Shown in pieces: positions 47,201-55,630 of a stretch of 64,000 nucleotides of DNA. Location of the stretch: NCBI GenBank assembly GCA_964652195.1, contig CAZZBB010000010.1, forward strand, positions 1-64,000, read 5' to 3'. This DNA comes from MSPOR6 sp964652195 (GTDB lineage Bacteria > Poribacteria > WGA-4E > WGA-3G). Numbering within the stretch: position 1 is the first letter of the stretch; each line of letters opens with the position of its first letter. The notes beneath the pieces were generated by a model. The model saw nothing but the letters and a program-made list of their open reading frames with translations, had not been told where the DNA came from and ran no database searches. The translations under genes and the position numbers were made by a program.

Positions 47201-47262
47201 GTGAAAGCAGGTTCATCACCATCAAGAATACGTTGGATAAGTGCAACATCGTCGCTTTTCAT
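44227..47262 (-). CDS. Membrane-tethered ECF sigma factor fused to an Asp-box beta-propeller (copy 1)
   Basis: 1011 aa. Residues 10-90 are sigma region 2 (GDFHTAEDITQDTFLKVYQR, FSGWLYVITTNLC). Residues 128-182 are region 4 with a helix-turn-helix (IEEISRFLGVSVSTIKTRL, ARQRLRKEE). Then LTDNIMQEVARLKPTP leads to one transmembrane helix at about 219-239 (PWAVAASTAVLIALMLGIG). From about 320 to the end there is a long region rich in Asp-box units S-x-D-x-G-x-[TS]-W (ESTDGGETW, SSKDSGETW, RSTDKGKSW, KSTDKGKSW), as in BNR/sortilin propellers, predicted to be in the periplasm. GGAGG precedes ATG 47262. No anti-sigma gene is adjacent. A conserved ECF-type promoter candidate lies upstream. The fusion is likely a one-piece sensor-transcription factor, by inference. 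Confidence 0.85.
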   Translation of the reverse strand: MKSDDVALIQRILDGDEPAFTELVKKYQKPVHALAWRKIGDFHTAEDITQDTFLKVYQRLHTLKDHSHFSGWLYVITTNLCATWLSKNRKHTERLEDAEITITQRDTYSQHVRDDRANSVAQTQREIVKKLLAKLKESERTVMTLHYLGEMKIEEISRFLGVSVSTIKTRLMRARQRLRKEETMIRDALEHFQISPNLTDNIMQEVARLKPTPTGSKPLIPWAVAASTAVLIALMLGIGNQHLARFQIPYSLDAQFEMSVELVEAPIAQDMVVEPEVRNQIGSANAVGKSDTPRPNPDEVLLAAVEAEGEEEISLPKQWIAGNVPGISDDVRTVLATTDRGIYLLDYSENLYKSAFDGSEWEQVSDLSTFRRDDRWVDKIPLAEFNDTLYIVILDEIFESTDGGETWNLVGECPKADIVDLAVIDETFFLAAEHGVFSSKDSGETWEAINNGLKEAVISLDLIQDTLFLRTDTGIYSTGLYRFVVDRWEPVQFPIADMADIRSFAGTDDILYIMAVSNVGDISNNNISQYWGLYRSTDKGKSWTEITPKNAHSIFGHQLSFENEPLASLVAKENTVLIIGWDSGSVIRSIDTGNTWTHVTSTGISAIPGSVHEAVGINDSTFYIYGQSGIYRTFDGGISWSRYNTEPKSGLNSLTFVNRGKEKNTSGSLYAMTREEVFKSTDKGKSWYVVNPEKGLKIGIPTSSRIVESGDTLYAKCQSTFNPQIVTLYRLSDTRKTLIPIQDMPVFDSRNLFELLNKQEIISPHEGIAAMAKMFAKGSDKSYIEQLQKSSVGATQFFKQLAMAHHGQLTMIRRRGLHGMFAVSGNIFYMEYNFKLFRWEPGDTEWYDTGQEETVMFTRDLLKKDLKLAVSGNIVYVGKRDGKLMASFDKGTNWIDFTSAMPFPVIAFNEIVFVGTAVYVATDAGVCTSENGKNWSALVDTDGRILVMEHLAVDEDTLYGVTEKSGIYRLKNGNWEQVVSEIPDNINSLAVDGKTLYVGTQNQSMLHYILE

Positions 47263-47311
47263 CAGAAACCTCCGAAACTATAATTTAATTAATGTCATAT
47301 TAAACTATAGT

Positions 47312-47336
47312 GACACATGATAGGTGTAAAATGGTC
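47312..47336 (-). promoter_or_regulatory. ECF-type promoter candidate of copy 1
   Basis: On the minus strand GACC, a 17-base spacer, then TGTC; the CGTC-like box is 50 bases before ATG 47262. It matches copies 2 and 3 (50434-50458, 53901-53925) in spacing and in most of the spacer with copy 3. It departs from them by one base in each box. Confidence 0.6.
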
Positions 47337-47401
47337 GCGTAATTCTGCAAGATGAACATGATGATATAAGGAGATTAATATTTCGTTGAATGGAAAGGAA
47401 T

Positions 47402-47423
47402 GGACGGCCCCATTGCACCGTCC
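47402..47423. terminator. Possible terminator of sigma-propeller copy 2
   Basis: GGACGG and CCGTCC arms with a 10-base loop, about 20 bases after the stop at 47443 on the minus strand. The T run is weak (ATTCCTTTCC). Confidence 0.4.
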
Positions 47424-47442
47424 GCTGAATTACGACTAAATG

Positions 47443-47742
47443 TTATTCAAGAGTATAGTGTAGCATACCTTGGTTTTCTGTGCTTACGTATAAGGTGTTC
47501 CCATCAACAGCGAGGGAAGTTACATTGTTAGGAATCACTGAAACAACTTGCTGCCAAATACCGTTTTCCAAGCGATAAATACCTGTATCCTTGACCCCAT
47601 AAAGGGTATTTCCATCATTTGCCAAGTGTTCCATTATAAGATTGTCTCCTGCTGCATCTGTGATGGTATTCCAACGTTTTCCATCACCAGATGTAATAAT
47701 ACCTGCGTCCGTTGCTACATACACGGTAGTTCCAGCAAACAA
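47443..47742 (-). pseudogene. Out-of-frame C-terminal part of sigma-propeller copy 2
   Basis: Encodes 99 aa that align to the end of copies 1 and 3 (VYVATDAG, LIMEHL, GNTLYGV, LYVSTENQGMLHY). It is the continuation of 47715-50384 after a one-base loss: copies 1 and 3 keep the frame, and copy 3 reads GTTAAGGACTATAAA where this gene has GTTAAGACTATAAA (near 47757). Whether this is a true frameshift, a programmed one or an assembly error cannot be told here. Confidence 0.8.
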
Positions 47743-50384
47743 AATCTCTTTATAGTCTTAACATGAAATGGTAGTGCCGGTGTGAAATCAATCCAATTAG
47801 TTCCTTCATCAAACGATGCTACAAGTTTCCCATCTCGTTTCCCAACGTAGACAGTGTTCCCTAACGCAGCAAGTTTTAGATTACTCCCAGACAATTCAAC
47901 AGTTTCTTCCACCCCGGTATCGTACCATTCTGTATCACCCATTTTCCATCTGAACAGCTTAAAATTATATTCCATATAGAACGTGTCTCCACTAATAGCA
48001 AAAACTCCCTCTAAGCCAAGTCGGAGAAGCCTATTTTGTTGTTGGGCATTTCCGATAACAAGTTGTTTGAAGAACTGTGATGCTCCAAGAAATTGGGTTC
48101 GCAAATGATCAATAGAAAGATTACGTTCTAATTCGTGCTCTAACTTACCTGTGTCAAAAATTGGCATATCTTGTATTGGTAAAAATCTGCTGCCATTAGA
48201 TGAGAGTTTATAGAGACGGGCTTTTTTACCACTTAACCGATAATCTACGCTTGCATAAAGTATATCACCAGATTTGATTATCTGATTTATACTTGGAGAA
48301 TTTTCTCTGAAGGGTTTTGACATGGAAATTTCAACTGGAACATCCATCCAAGACTTACCTCTATCGGTTGTTTTTATACATTCTGCTTCGAATATACCGT
48401 AAAGGAAAGGACGGTTGTTTTTATCTTTTTCACTTCCTGAAATTACTATGAGATTAGATATTCCTTCATCTATGTTGTCTGGTGTGATATTAACCATTTC
48501 CCATGATTTCCCGTAATCAGTGGATCGGTGAAGACCATCCCGACAGACATAAATAGTATCAGAATTCACTACTGCAGCTGTACCATAACTATCCATAAAA
48601 GGGGTGGTGTCTGATAGTTGTGGAGCTAACCAAGTTAATCCACGATCAGTAGACCGGACCATTCCTCTCTCCATTAGTAAAATGGTATCACCTGTGGCAA
48701 TTAGTTTGGCTTCTGGAATAAAGCCATTTACTGCCCAGGCATTTATTGGGGTTATATCAAGCCATCTATTACCAAGGTTGCTTGAGCCAAATAAAGCCCA
48801 CCCTCGTTCATGTCCACGTGACACTTTGTCAGGATTGTGTGCAGCTCTCTTGAGTGATGCTAAAATATAGATCATTTTTTCAGTGGCAGCGACTGAATAC
48901 ACCGAATCTATAGGTTCTGGAAATTTCAGATGTTTCCAACCTTCTGTGTCCATACGATAAAGTCCGTGATCTGTTCCCACAAGAAGTGTGTTTTGTACCT
49001 TAACTAAGGCATTAATACTTCCATCAAATACCCCGCTTATATGCTTCCAAGTTTTACCGTAATCATTAGAACTGAAAATACCGTTGTCAAAAGCGATATA
49101 AAATTCGTGGTCTGTTAGAATCATCGCCATTGGATTAGTGTGGGTGTCTTCCCAAGAGTAAACTAAGTTCCATGTTTTTCCATCATCTATTGAAGCAAAA
49201 AGTCTACTTGATTGTGTATAGTACAATGTTTTGTTCCACTCAGCGAGGACATGATTATTTAAATGGGTATGATCCAATGTCCAAATTTCAAAGAGATGTT
49301 CCCAGATTATTCCGTTAGCAGGTAATTTGTAGAGGTGTCCAGTTGTATAAGAGTAGAGATCTCCCTCGGATGTTGCAAGGAGTTCTTGTGTAGAACTACC
49401 GGACATTGGTGTCGACTGAATCCACTCTTGTTGAGGATTAGAAATATCTTTCACTTCCCCGTTTGCCTCCGCAGCAGCAAATAAAACTTCATCAGGATTG
49501 GGTCTTGGCGTATCACTTTTACCATGAGCATTAGCACTTCCAATCTGATTTCGTACTTTTGGTTCTACCATCAAATCTTGTACGATAGGTGCTTCAACAA
49601 GTTCAACTGATGTCTCGGATTGTACATCCAAACTATAAGGTCTCTGGAAACGCGCTAAGTGTTGGTTGCCGATCCCCAACATCAATGCAATCAGAACAGC
49701 GGTTGATGCAGCAACTGCCCACGGGATAAGTGGTTTGTTTCCAGAAGGTGTAGGTTTAAGTCTTGCTACCTCTTGCATAATATTATCGGTCAAGTTAGGT
49801 GATATTTGGAAATGTTCGAGTGCTTCTCTAATCATCGTTTCCTCCTTTTGCAATCGGTTCCGCGCACGTTGTAATCGACTCTTGATAGTTCCCGTTGACA
49901 CCCCAATAAACTTACTTATCTCTTCAACAGTCATTTCCCCGAGATAGTGGAGCATCATCACTGTCCGTTCACTCTCTTTCAACTTAGCGAGGAGCTTTTT
50001 CACAACTTCACGTTGTGTCTCTGCATCAGTTTTTGTGCGTTCTTCTGCCACATGTTCAGAATAAACATCTGTTTCTGACATCGTATCTTCTATGTCCTCC
50101 AACGGTTGTGTTTGAAGTCGTTTTTTTCGATACCAAGAAGCACATAAATTTGCTGTTATGACATAGAGCCACCCAGAAAACAGATTTGGATCTTTCAACG
50201 TGTGAAGTCTCTGATACACTTTTAGGAACGTATCCTGTGTAATCTCCTCGGCGATGTGGAAATCTCCAATTTTTCGCCATGCAAGTGCGTGAACCTGTTT
50301 CTGATATTTATTAACAAGTTCAGCAAATGCTGATTCATCTTCAGAGAGAATCCGTTGAATTAGTTCTATATCGTCGTTTTTCAT
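47715..50384 (-). CDS. Membrane-tethered ECF sigma factor fused to a propeller (copy 2, frameshifted end)
   Basis: 889 aa in frame. The sigma region 2 and region 4, the linker LTDNIMQEVARLKPTPSGNKPLIPW and the transmembrane helix are almost identical to copies 1 and 3. The propeller (about residues 320-870) has the same Asp-box type but is a different sequence, with SSNDYGKTW, STDRGLTW, KTTDRGKSW and others. The last residues (KTIKRFCLLELPCM) are an out-of-frame read of the conserved KDYK-ILFAGTTVYVATD block, so the true product should be about 980 aa. ATG 50384 is preceded by TGGAGAC. An ECF promoter candidate lies 50 bases upstream. Confidence 0.82.
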   Translation of the reverse strand: MKNDDIELIQRILSEDESAFAELVNKYQKQVHALAWRKIGDFHIAEEITQDTFLKVYQRLHTLKDPNLFSGWLYVITANLCASWYRKKRLQTQPLEDIEDTMSETDVYSEHVAEERTKTDAETQREVVKKLLAKLKESERTVMMLHYLGEMTVEEISKFIGVSTGTIKSRLQRARNRLQKEETMIREALEHFQISPNLTDNIMQEVARLKPTPSGNKPLIPWAVAASTAVLIALMLGIGNQHLARFQRPYSLDVQSETSVELVEAPIVQDLMVEPKVRNQIGSANAHGKSDTPRPNPDEVLFAAAEANGEVKDISNPQQEWIQSTPMSGSSTQELLATSEGDLYSYTTGHLYKLPANGIIWEHLFEIWTLDHTHLNNHVLAEWNKTLYYTQSSRLFASIDDGKTWNLVYSWEDTHTNPMAMILTDHEFYIAFDNGIFSSNDYGKTWKHISGVFDGSINALVKVQNTLLVGTDHGLYRMDTEGWKHLKFPEPIDSVYSVAATEKMIYILASLKRAAHNPDKVSRGHERGWALFGSSNLGNRWLDITPINAWAVNGFIPEAKLIATGDTILLMERGMVRSTDRGLTWLAPQLSDTTPFMDSYGTAAVVNSDTIYVCRDGLHRSTDYGKSWEMVNITPDNIDEGISNLIVISGSEKDKNNRPFLYGIFEAECIKTTDRGKSWMDVPVEISMSKPFRENSPSINQIIKSGDILYASVDYRLSGKKARLYKLSSNGSRFLPIQDMPIFDTGKLEHELERNLSIDHLRTQFLGASQFFKQLVIGNAQQQNRLLRLGLEGVFAISGDTFYMEYNFKLFRWKMGDTEWYDTGVEETVELSGSNLKLAALGNTVYVGKRDGKLVASFDEGTNWIDFTPALPFHVKTIKRFCLLELPCM

Positions 50385-50433
50385 AGTGTCTCCAGATTAG
50401 GAATAGCATAATTATTCACATATCAAATATACT

Positions 50434-50458
50434 GACGCAGGTTAGAGGAAAAACGGTT
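50434..50458 (-). promoter_or_regulatory. ECF-type promoter candidate of copy 2
   Basis: Minus strand AACC, 17-base spacer, CGTC; the CGTC box is 50 bases before ATG 50384. Same spacing as for the other two copies. Confidence 0.62.
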
Positions 50459-50864
50459 GCATAAATTTGAAAATGGAACGTGTTTAGGTAGGAGGATAAT
50501 GGATAATAGGAGGTAAGGAATGTTACCACATGGCTATCAGATGATGGAATTATATCATAAATCAACCGACAATATTAACGTGAGTTTGATAAAATCAGAT
50601 CCTTATAATTCAGTGCGGTAAAATCTTCACTATAGGTGTCAATATAAAGGATTCTGCAATTATATTTGGACGATGTCTACTCCTCTTGTAGGTTGGGTTG
50701 AGGAAGAAACCCAACATTAGCCGTTTTTATATTCTTGAAATATTGGGTTTCTTCTTCTATTCAACTCTCTTATGTAGCATAAACTGGGTAGTTTGTGCTA
50801 CATAACCATCCATTTCTAACAATAGGTAATGAAATGAAAAATAATAGAAATCGTATAACAATTA
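50459..50864. other. Gene-free stretch between sigma-propeller copies 2 and 3
   Basis: No gene seen. It contains two dispersed hairpins: GTAGGTTGGGTT...AACCCAAC (50688-50715, minus-strand orientation with tail CCTACAAGAGG) and ATGTAGCATAAACT-GGGT-AGTTTGTGCTACAT (50772-50803). Confidence 0.6.
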
Positions 50865-53852
50865 TCATTTAAGATTATAGTGTAGCATACCTTGGGTTTC
50901 TGTACCTACATATAAGGTATTACGATCAACAGCAAGGGAATTTACATTATTAGGAATCTCAGAAACAATCTGCTCCCAATATCCATTTTTCAGATGATAG
51001 ATACCTGTGTCTTTTGTAACACCGTATAAGGTATTTCCATCAACAGTTAGATGTTCCATAATAAGGTTAGCTTTTTCCGCATCTGTTATAATACCCCAAT
51101 TATTTCCACGATCTGAGGAAGTGACACCTGCATCCGTTGCTACATAAACAGTAGTACCAGCAACCAAAATCTGTTTATAGTCCTTAACAGGAAATGGTAA
51201 ACTCTGTGTGAGATCAATCCAATTATTCCCTTTATCATGCGATACAACAAGGTGTCCATCTCGTTTCCCGACATAAATAAAGTTTCCTGATGCAGCAAGT
51301 TTTAAGCCTTTCCATGCTATATCCAGTGTCAATTCAATGGTTTCTTCCACACCCGTATCATACCATTCAATATCACCGGGTTCCCATCGAAAAAGCTTAT
51401 AATTATATTCCATATAATAAGTGTTATCACTGACCGCAAAAGCACCAGTACGAAACGTTAATTGCATGTAGCTATCAAGCTGCCTTGGATTACATTTAGC
51501 CAACTGTTTAAAGAACTCAGCCGCCCCAGGAGAAACTGTTTGTAACAACCCTTCAATGGGAGATTTATCTAACTGCTGTAAAGGGTTATTTCCTAACGCG
51601 TTTCCCTTGTAGTAGAAATATAAATCTGTCGAGTTAAAAACCGGCATGTCCTGAATTGGCATAAGTGTAATACCATCTACTGAAGATATCTGATATAAAT
51701 ATGTCTTCCCTCTTCCCAGAGTATCTCCACCTTTTGCATAGACAGATCCATCATGTTTGTTTATATGAGTTATCTGTTGCAATTGATTCCTGTGAGGTGC
51801 TAACATTGATATTTTCTCTTGAGCAGAACTCCAAGATACACCTTGATTGGTGGACATCTTTATTTCATCACCTGTTCTTGCATAGAGGTAAGCGGGGATA
51901 TGCTTTGCTCGTAATGTGATTAAATTATCAACTCTACCAACTTGATTGAGATTGACTTTGTTCCATGTTTTTCCGCCATCAGTTGATTTATGTAAGCCAT
52001 CGTCCGCACTCCCTATATACAAGTCATTCTTGTTTACAACGACTGCAACATCTACATCAGCATTTATTGAAGGAGTTGTACCGGGTTCTTGGACAGGCAT
52101 CCAAGTATCTCCGCTATCGGTAGAACGGACCATACCCTTTTCCATGACTAAGACTGTTTCACCAACAGCAAGAAGCTTAGCAAACGGTGGAAAACCTTTT
52201 ACGTTCCAAGCGTGTGTTGGCGTAATATCTGTCCATGAATTTCCTAAATCAGGTGATCGAAATATCCACCAAGAACGCTGCAAACCCCGTGACATTTTGC
52301 GAGGATCTCCAATATCATTACTTATCTCGGCTGCAACATAAAGTTTTTCATCTGTTCCAGCTATAGATCGAATCATTCCTACAGAAACAGGGAAGTCCAA
52401 ACGTTTCCAATTTTCTCCTTCCAAGCGGTAGAGTCCAGATTCTGTACCTGCAAACAGAGAGTTTTGGATCTCTACCAGAGATATGATATCTCCCATTAAT
52501 CCAATGTTCATGGCATCCCATGTTTTACCATTGTCTACTGAACGATAAATACTCTTTCTAAACGCGAGATAGAACACTTGATCAATTAGTGCAAATTGGA
52601 CGGCATCATGTTCTTTTGACCATGAGTAGAGCAAATTCCATGTTTTACCATCATCTTTCGAAGTGAAAAGTTCGTGAGATGGAATAAAGTAAAGTGTATT
52701 ATTCCACTTAGCAATAGGCGACTTACCTCCCCAAGCGGTATTCAATGAGATTATGTCCAAAAGGTGTTGCCATTCTTTCCCATCAGTTGATAATTTGAAG
52801 ATGCTCGGGTTGGGACCACCAAGAACGTATAGTTCCCCTTCAGGTGTTGAAAACATACTATACGCCATACTTCCTTTGATAGGTTCAGATTGAATCCATT
52901 GTTGTTTAGTTTTTAAACTATTTTCACCTTCCACCTCTGCAGCAGCTAATAATACCTCATCAGGTTTTTGTTTTGGTGTATCACTCTTACCACCAGCATT
53001 AGCACTCCCAATCTGATTTCGGACTTCTGGTTCTACAATAATATCTTGTACTATAGGTGCTTCAACAAGTTCAACCGACATCTCGGATTGCGCATCCAAA
53101 CTATAGGGTATCTGGAACCGTGCTAAGTGTTGGTTGCCGATTCCCAACATCAACGCAATCAGAACAGCAGTTGATGCAGCAACTGCCCACGGAATAAGCG
53201 GTTTGCTGCCAGAAGGTGTAGGTTTAAGGCGTGTTACCTCTTGCATAATATTATCGGTCAAGTTGGGTGATATTTGAAAATGTTCGAGTGCTTCTCTAAT
53301 CATCGTTTCCTCCTTTTGGAGACGGTTTCGCGCACGACGTAGACGACTCTTGATGGTGCTTCCTGATACACCTAAGAATCGACTTATTTCTTCAATCGTC
53401 ATTTCACCAAGATAGTGAAGTGTCATCACTGTCCGTTCGCTCTCCTTCAATTTCGCGAGTAGTTTTCTAACGGTTTCACGCTGTGCATCAACGGCGGTTT
53501 TATGCCTATCTTCAGTGATGTGTCGAGAATAAGCATCTGCTTGTATCATACTTATATCGGTGTCCTCCAACGGTTCTGTCTGAATCCGATTTTTACGTAG
53601 CCATGTGGCACAAAGACGTGTGGTAATCACATAGAGCCAACCCGAAAACTGACTTGGATTTTTCAGTGTTGAGAGTTTCTGGTACACTTTTAGAAAAGTG
53701 TCTTGGGTGATGTCCTCAGCGATGTGGAAATCACCGATTTTTTGCCAAGCCAATGTATGAACCGGCTTTTGATGTTTTTTCACAAGTTCTGCGAATGCGG
53801 TTTCATCACCTGCGAGAACTCGTTTAATAATTGCAACATCGTCGTTTTTCAT
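50865..53852 (-). CDS. Membrane-tethered ECF sigma factor fused to a propeller (copy 3)
   Basis: About 995 aa, uninterrupted. Start ATG 53852 matches the other copies (MKNDD); an extra ATG at 53855 is also in frame. Sigma regions 2 and 4, linker and transmembrane helix (PWAVAASTAVLIALMLGIG) are as in copies 1 and 2. Propeller Asp boxes include TSKDDGKTW, RSVDNGKTW, RSTDSGDTW, KSTDGGKTW and MSTNQGVSW. The propeller ends with VYVATDAGVTSSDRGNNW and LYVGTETQGMLHYN, shared with the other copies. Autoregulated ECF transcription is suggested by the promoter at 53901-53925. Confidence 0.85.
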   Translation of the reverse strand: MKNDDVAIIKRVLAGDETAFAELVKKHQKPVHTLAWQKIGDFHIAEDITQDTFLKVYQKLSTLKNPSQFSGWLYVITTRLCATWLRKNRIQTEPLEDTDISMIQADAYSRHITEDRHKTAVDAQRETVRKLLAKLKESERTVMTLHYLGEMTIEEISRFLGVSGSTIKSRLRRARNRLQKEETMIREALEHFQISPNLTDNIMQEVTRLKPTPSGSKPLIPWAVAASTAVLIALMLGIGNQHLARFQIPYSLDAQSEMSVELVEAPIVQDIIVEPEVRNQIGSANAGGKSDTPKQKPDEVLLAAAEVEGENSLKTKQQWIQSEPIKGSMAYSMFSTPEGELYVLGGPNPSIFKLSTDGKEWQHLLDIISLNTAWGGKSPIAKWNNTLYFIPSHELFTSKDDGKTWNLLYSWSKEHDAVQFALIDQVFYLAFRKSIYRSVDNGKTWDAMNIGLMGDIISLVEIQNSLFAGTESGLYRLEGENWKRLDFPVSVGMIRSIAGTDEKLYVAAEISNDIGDPRKMSRGLQRSWWIFRSPDLGNSWTDITPTHAWNVKGFPPFAKLLAVGETVLVMEKGMVRSTDSGDTWMPVQEPGTTPSINADVDVAVVVNKNDLYIGSADDGLHKSTDGGKTWNKVNLNQVGRVDNLITLRAKHIPAYLYARTGDEIKMSTNQGVSWSSAQEKISMLAPHRNQLQQITHINKHDGSVYAKGGDTLGRGKTYLYQISSVDGITLMPIQDMPVFNSTDLYFYYKGNALGNNPLQQLDKSPIEGLLQTVSPGAAEFFKQLAKCNPRQLDSYMQLTFRTGAFAVSDNTYYMEYNYKLFRWEPGDIEWYDTGVEETIELTLDIAWKGLKLAASGNFIYVGKRDGHLVVSHDKGNNWIDLTQSLPFPVKDYKQILVAGTTVYVATDAGVTSSDRGNNWGIITDAEKANLIMEHLTVDGNTLYGVTKDTGIYHLKNGYWEQIVSEIPNNVNSLAVDRNTLYVGTETQGMLHYNLK

Positions 53853-53900
53853 CATGCACCTGTAAAGTAATAGTTGAATAATTACATATCATACTATAAT

Positions 53901-53925
53901 GACGCAAGATAGGTGTAAAATGGTT
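53901..53925 (-). promoter_or_regulatory. ECF-type promoter candidate of copy 3
   Basis: Minus strand AACC, spacer ATTTTACACCTATCTTG (17), then CGTC; 46 to 49 bases before the two possible starts. The strongest match to the AACC-N17-CGTC pattern, and its spacer is nearly the same as in copy 1. Confidence 0.65.
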
Positions 53926-53967
53926 GCCAAATTCTTAAATATCACGACTCTCGACTACAAATGTGTC

Positions 53968-53992
53968 GCAATTCGGAGATTGCTCCTACAGA
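53968..53992. repeat. Hairpin with TCCTACAGA tail
   Basis: GCAAT and ATTGC arms followed by TCCTACAGAG. The gap from 53926 to 54193 has no gene; this is its only clear feature. Confidence 0.5.
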
Positions 53993-54193
53993 GTATAAAC
54001 ATCCATGAAACAGCTTTCTTATATTGAGTTCATGCATGAAAAGTGTCCAAACAATATGTATAATTATACAATTTAGTTTATAGTCCAAGATTTCTTATAA
54101 GCATATTTAGGTGAAATTTTATATAATATGAGTTAGAAATTACTTATGAGTTCTGTACTAACAATTGGTAGCCTATAAGAATTAAAGCATACC

Positions 54194-55258
54194 ATGTCCA
54201 AACGTAGAATCCTAACAACATTCATCTTTCCTATATTACTTATCTCAGTTCTAATAATTGTTCTGGTCAACAACCAACGAGAATCGTATGGACAGTTAGA
54301 ACTATCACAGGAACGAATTGATTTCGGGACAGTGCCTGAATGGGAGGGACAAGTAACACAAACCTTTTTTGCACGGAACATAGGGCAGAAACCTCTCAAT
54401 ATCCAAAGTATACAAACAGGATGTAGCTATGCAGAAATTGATGGACCGAAAATTATCCAACCAGCCACTGCAGGTACGTTCAATGTAATCCTCAACCCAC
54501 AATACCTACCTGATAATGAAACTACATCCACTGCAATCCTTTTTACAGATAGTCCCAAGACACCCCAACTCTATCTGACTATCGTTGCTAAGGCAAAACG
54601 GTTAGCCACTTTGAGCGCCGAAATATGTGATTTTGGTGAGATCTTACCAGATGTATCCTATGAGAAACATATTAGGTTATGTGTGAACGACTTTTTAAAT
54701 CCAGAAGAGATCCGTATGCTACCAGCTGATAACCCGATGTTAATGTGGGAATTATTACCTGATTCAGAAGAGAATTATTTTACCATCACGATTCAATTGG
54801 AAATTCCAAAGAGATATAACTCTATTGATGGGATCAATCCTGTAAAATCCGAGGACATATTTTCAACATTGCTAACAATTGCATTTCCGAATGAACGGAC
54901 CTTAACACTCCCTGTAACAGCAAGAATTGTAAAACCGGTCAAGGCTAAACCTGAAAGTCTTTCATTTGGTGTGGTAAATGCTGGGACAAATCCTTCCATT
55001 CAATTTACACTGTCTTCTAAAATAGACTTTAAAATTAATCGTATTCAATCCCCCAAACACTTAGAGATTGTGGATATTACAAAGGCAGAACAATCAATTA
55101 CCTATCCGTCAAATATGCATAGATGGTATAAAGTGACTTGGGATGTGGAGAATTCACCACGGTTATTACGCGAAGATATAGTGATTACAACTTCCGCTAA
55201 TATATTACCCATTCGTATACCTGTTTATGGGGTTATCAGGATAAGTGAATTCCGATAG
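54194..55258 (+). CDS. DUF1573 (Ig-like) membrane-anchored protein
   Basis: 354 aa. An N-terminal transmembrane or signal helix (residues 5-26) precedes several beta-sandwich domains of DUF1573/HYDIN-like type: RIDFGTVPEWEGQVTQTFFA and GSYAEI-like (CSYAEIDGP), then two further repeats (CDFGEILPDVSYEKHI; LSFGVVNAGTNPSIQF). It should be extracytoplasmic. Function unknown. Stands alone on the plus strand, divergent from the sigma-propeller genes. Confidence 0.78.
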   Translation: MSKRRILTTFIFPILLISVLIIVLVNNQRESYGQLELSQERIDFGTVPEWEGQVTQTFFARNIGQKPLNIQSIQTGCSYAEIDGPKIIQPATAGTFNVILNPQYLPDNETTSTAILFTDSPKTPQLYLTIVAKAKRLATLSAEICDFGEILPDVSYEKHIRLCVNDFLNPEEIRMLPADNPMLMWELLPDSEENYFTITIQLEIPKRYNSIDGINPVKSEDIFSTLLTIAFPNERTLTLPVTARIVKPVKAKPESLSFGVVNAGTNPSIQFTLSSKIDFKINRIQSPKHLEIVDITKAEQSITYPSNMHRWYKVTWDVENSPRLLREDIVITTSANILPIRIPVYGVIRISEFR

Positions 55259-55369
55259 GATAACTGAGGTAGAATGTTTACCTAAAGAACAGGATTCGGA
55301 TTTAAGATTGCGGAATATATAATGATAGATTGTGGAAGGATAAGTTGAGTTATTGAGAGTGGGGTATAC

Positions 55370-55552
55370 TTACTGCTGTTTTTCTATTTGTCTGCCAATA
55401 AAAAAGACAATTATACCGAGTGCCAAAAAACCCATTTCAGCCCCCATCGCTTGGGTTTCGGTATATCCAAAAGGATTAACAAGTCCTATGAAAAGTGCTG
55501 CACCAGCACAAACTATTCCCATAAGTTCCAAAGTTTTTCCGATATAATACAC
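55370..55552 (-). CDS. Small two-helix membrane protein
   Basis: 60 aa, GTG start. Two hydrophobic segments (LELMGIVCAGAALFIGLV and MGFLALGIIVFFIGRQIE) separated by a short polar loop. Similar proteins of about 60 residues with a final FFIGRxIE are common in several phyla. Function unknown. Confidence 0.6.
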   Translation of the reverse strand: MYYIGKTLELMGIVCAGAALFIGLVNPFGYTETQAMGAEMGFLALGIIVFFIGRQIEKQQ

Positions 55553-55630
55553 CTAAGCCCCCGTTACGAAATAAGGACACATTCCAACATTGCAGTAATA
55601 TACTACGGTTGAAAGTGCCCTGATATGTTA

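Noticed and set aside
51946..52341. Open frame of 131 codons on the plus strand
   Set aside because: Antisense to the third sigma-propeller gene.
44227..53855. Transposon-borne triplication
   Set aside because: No transposase, terminal inverted repeats or target duplications were seen around the three copies.
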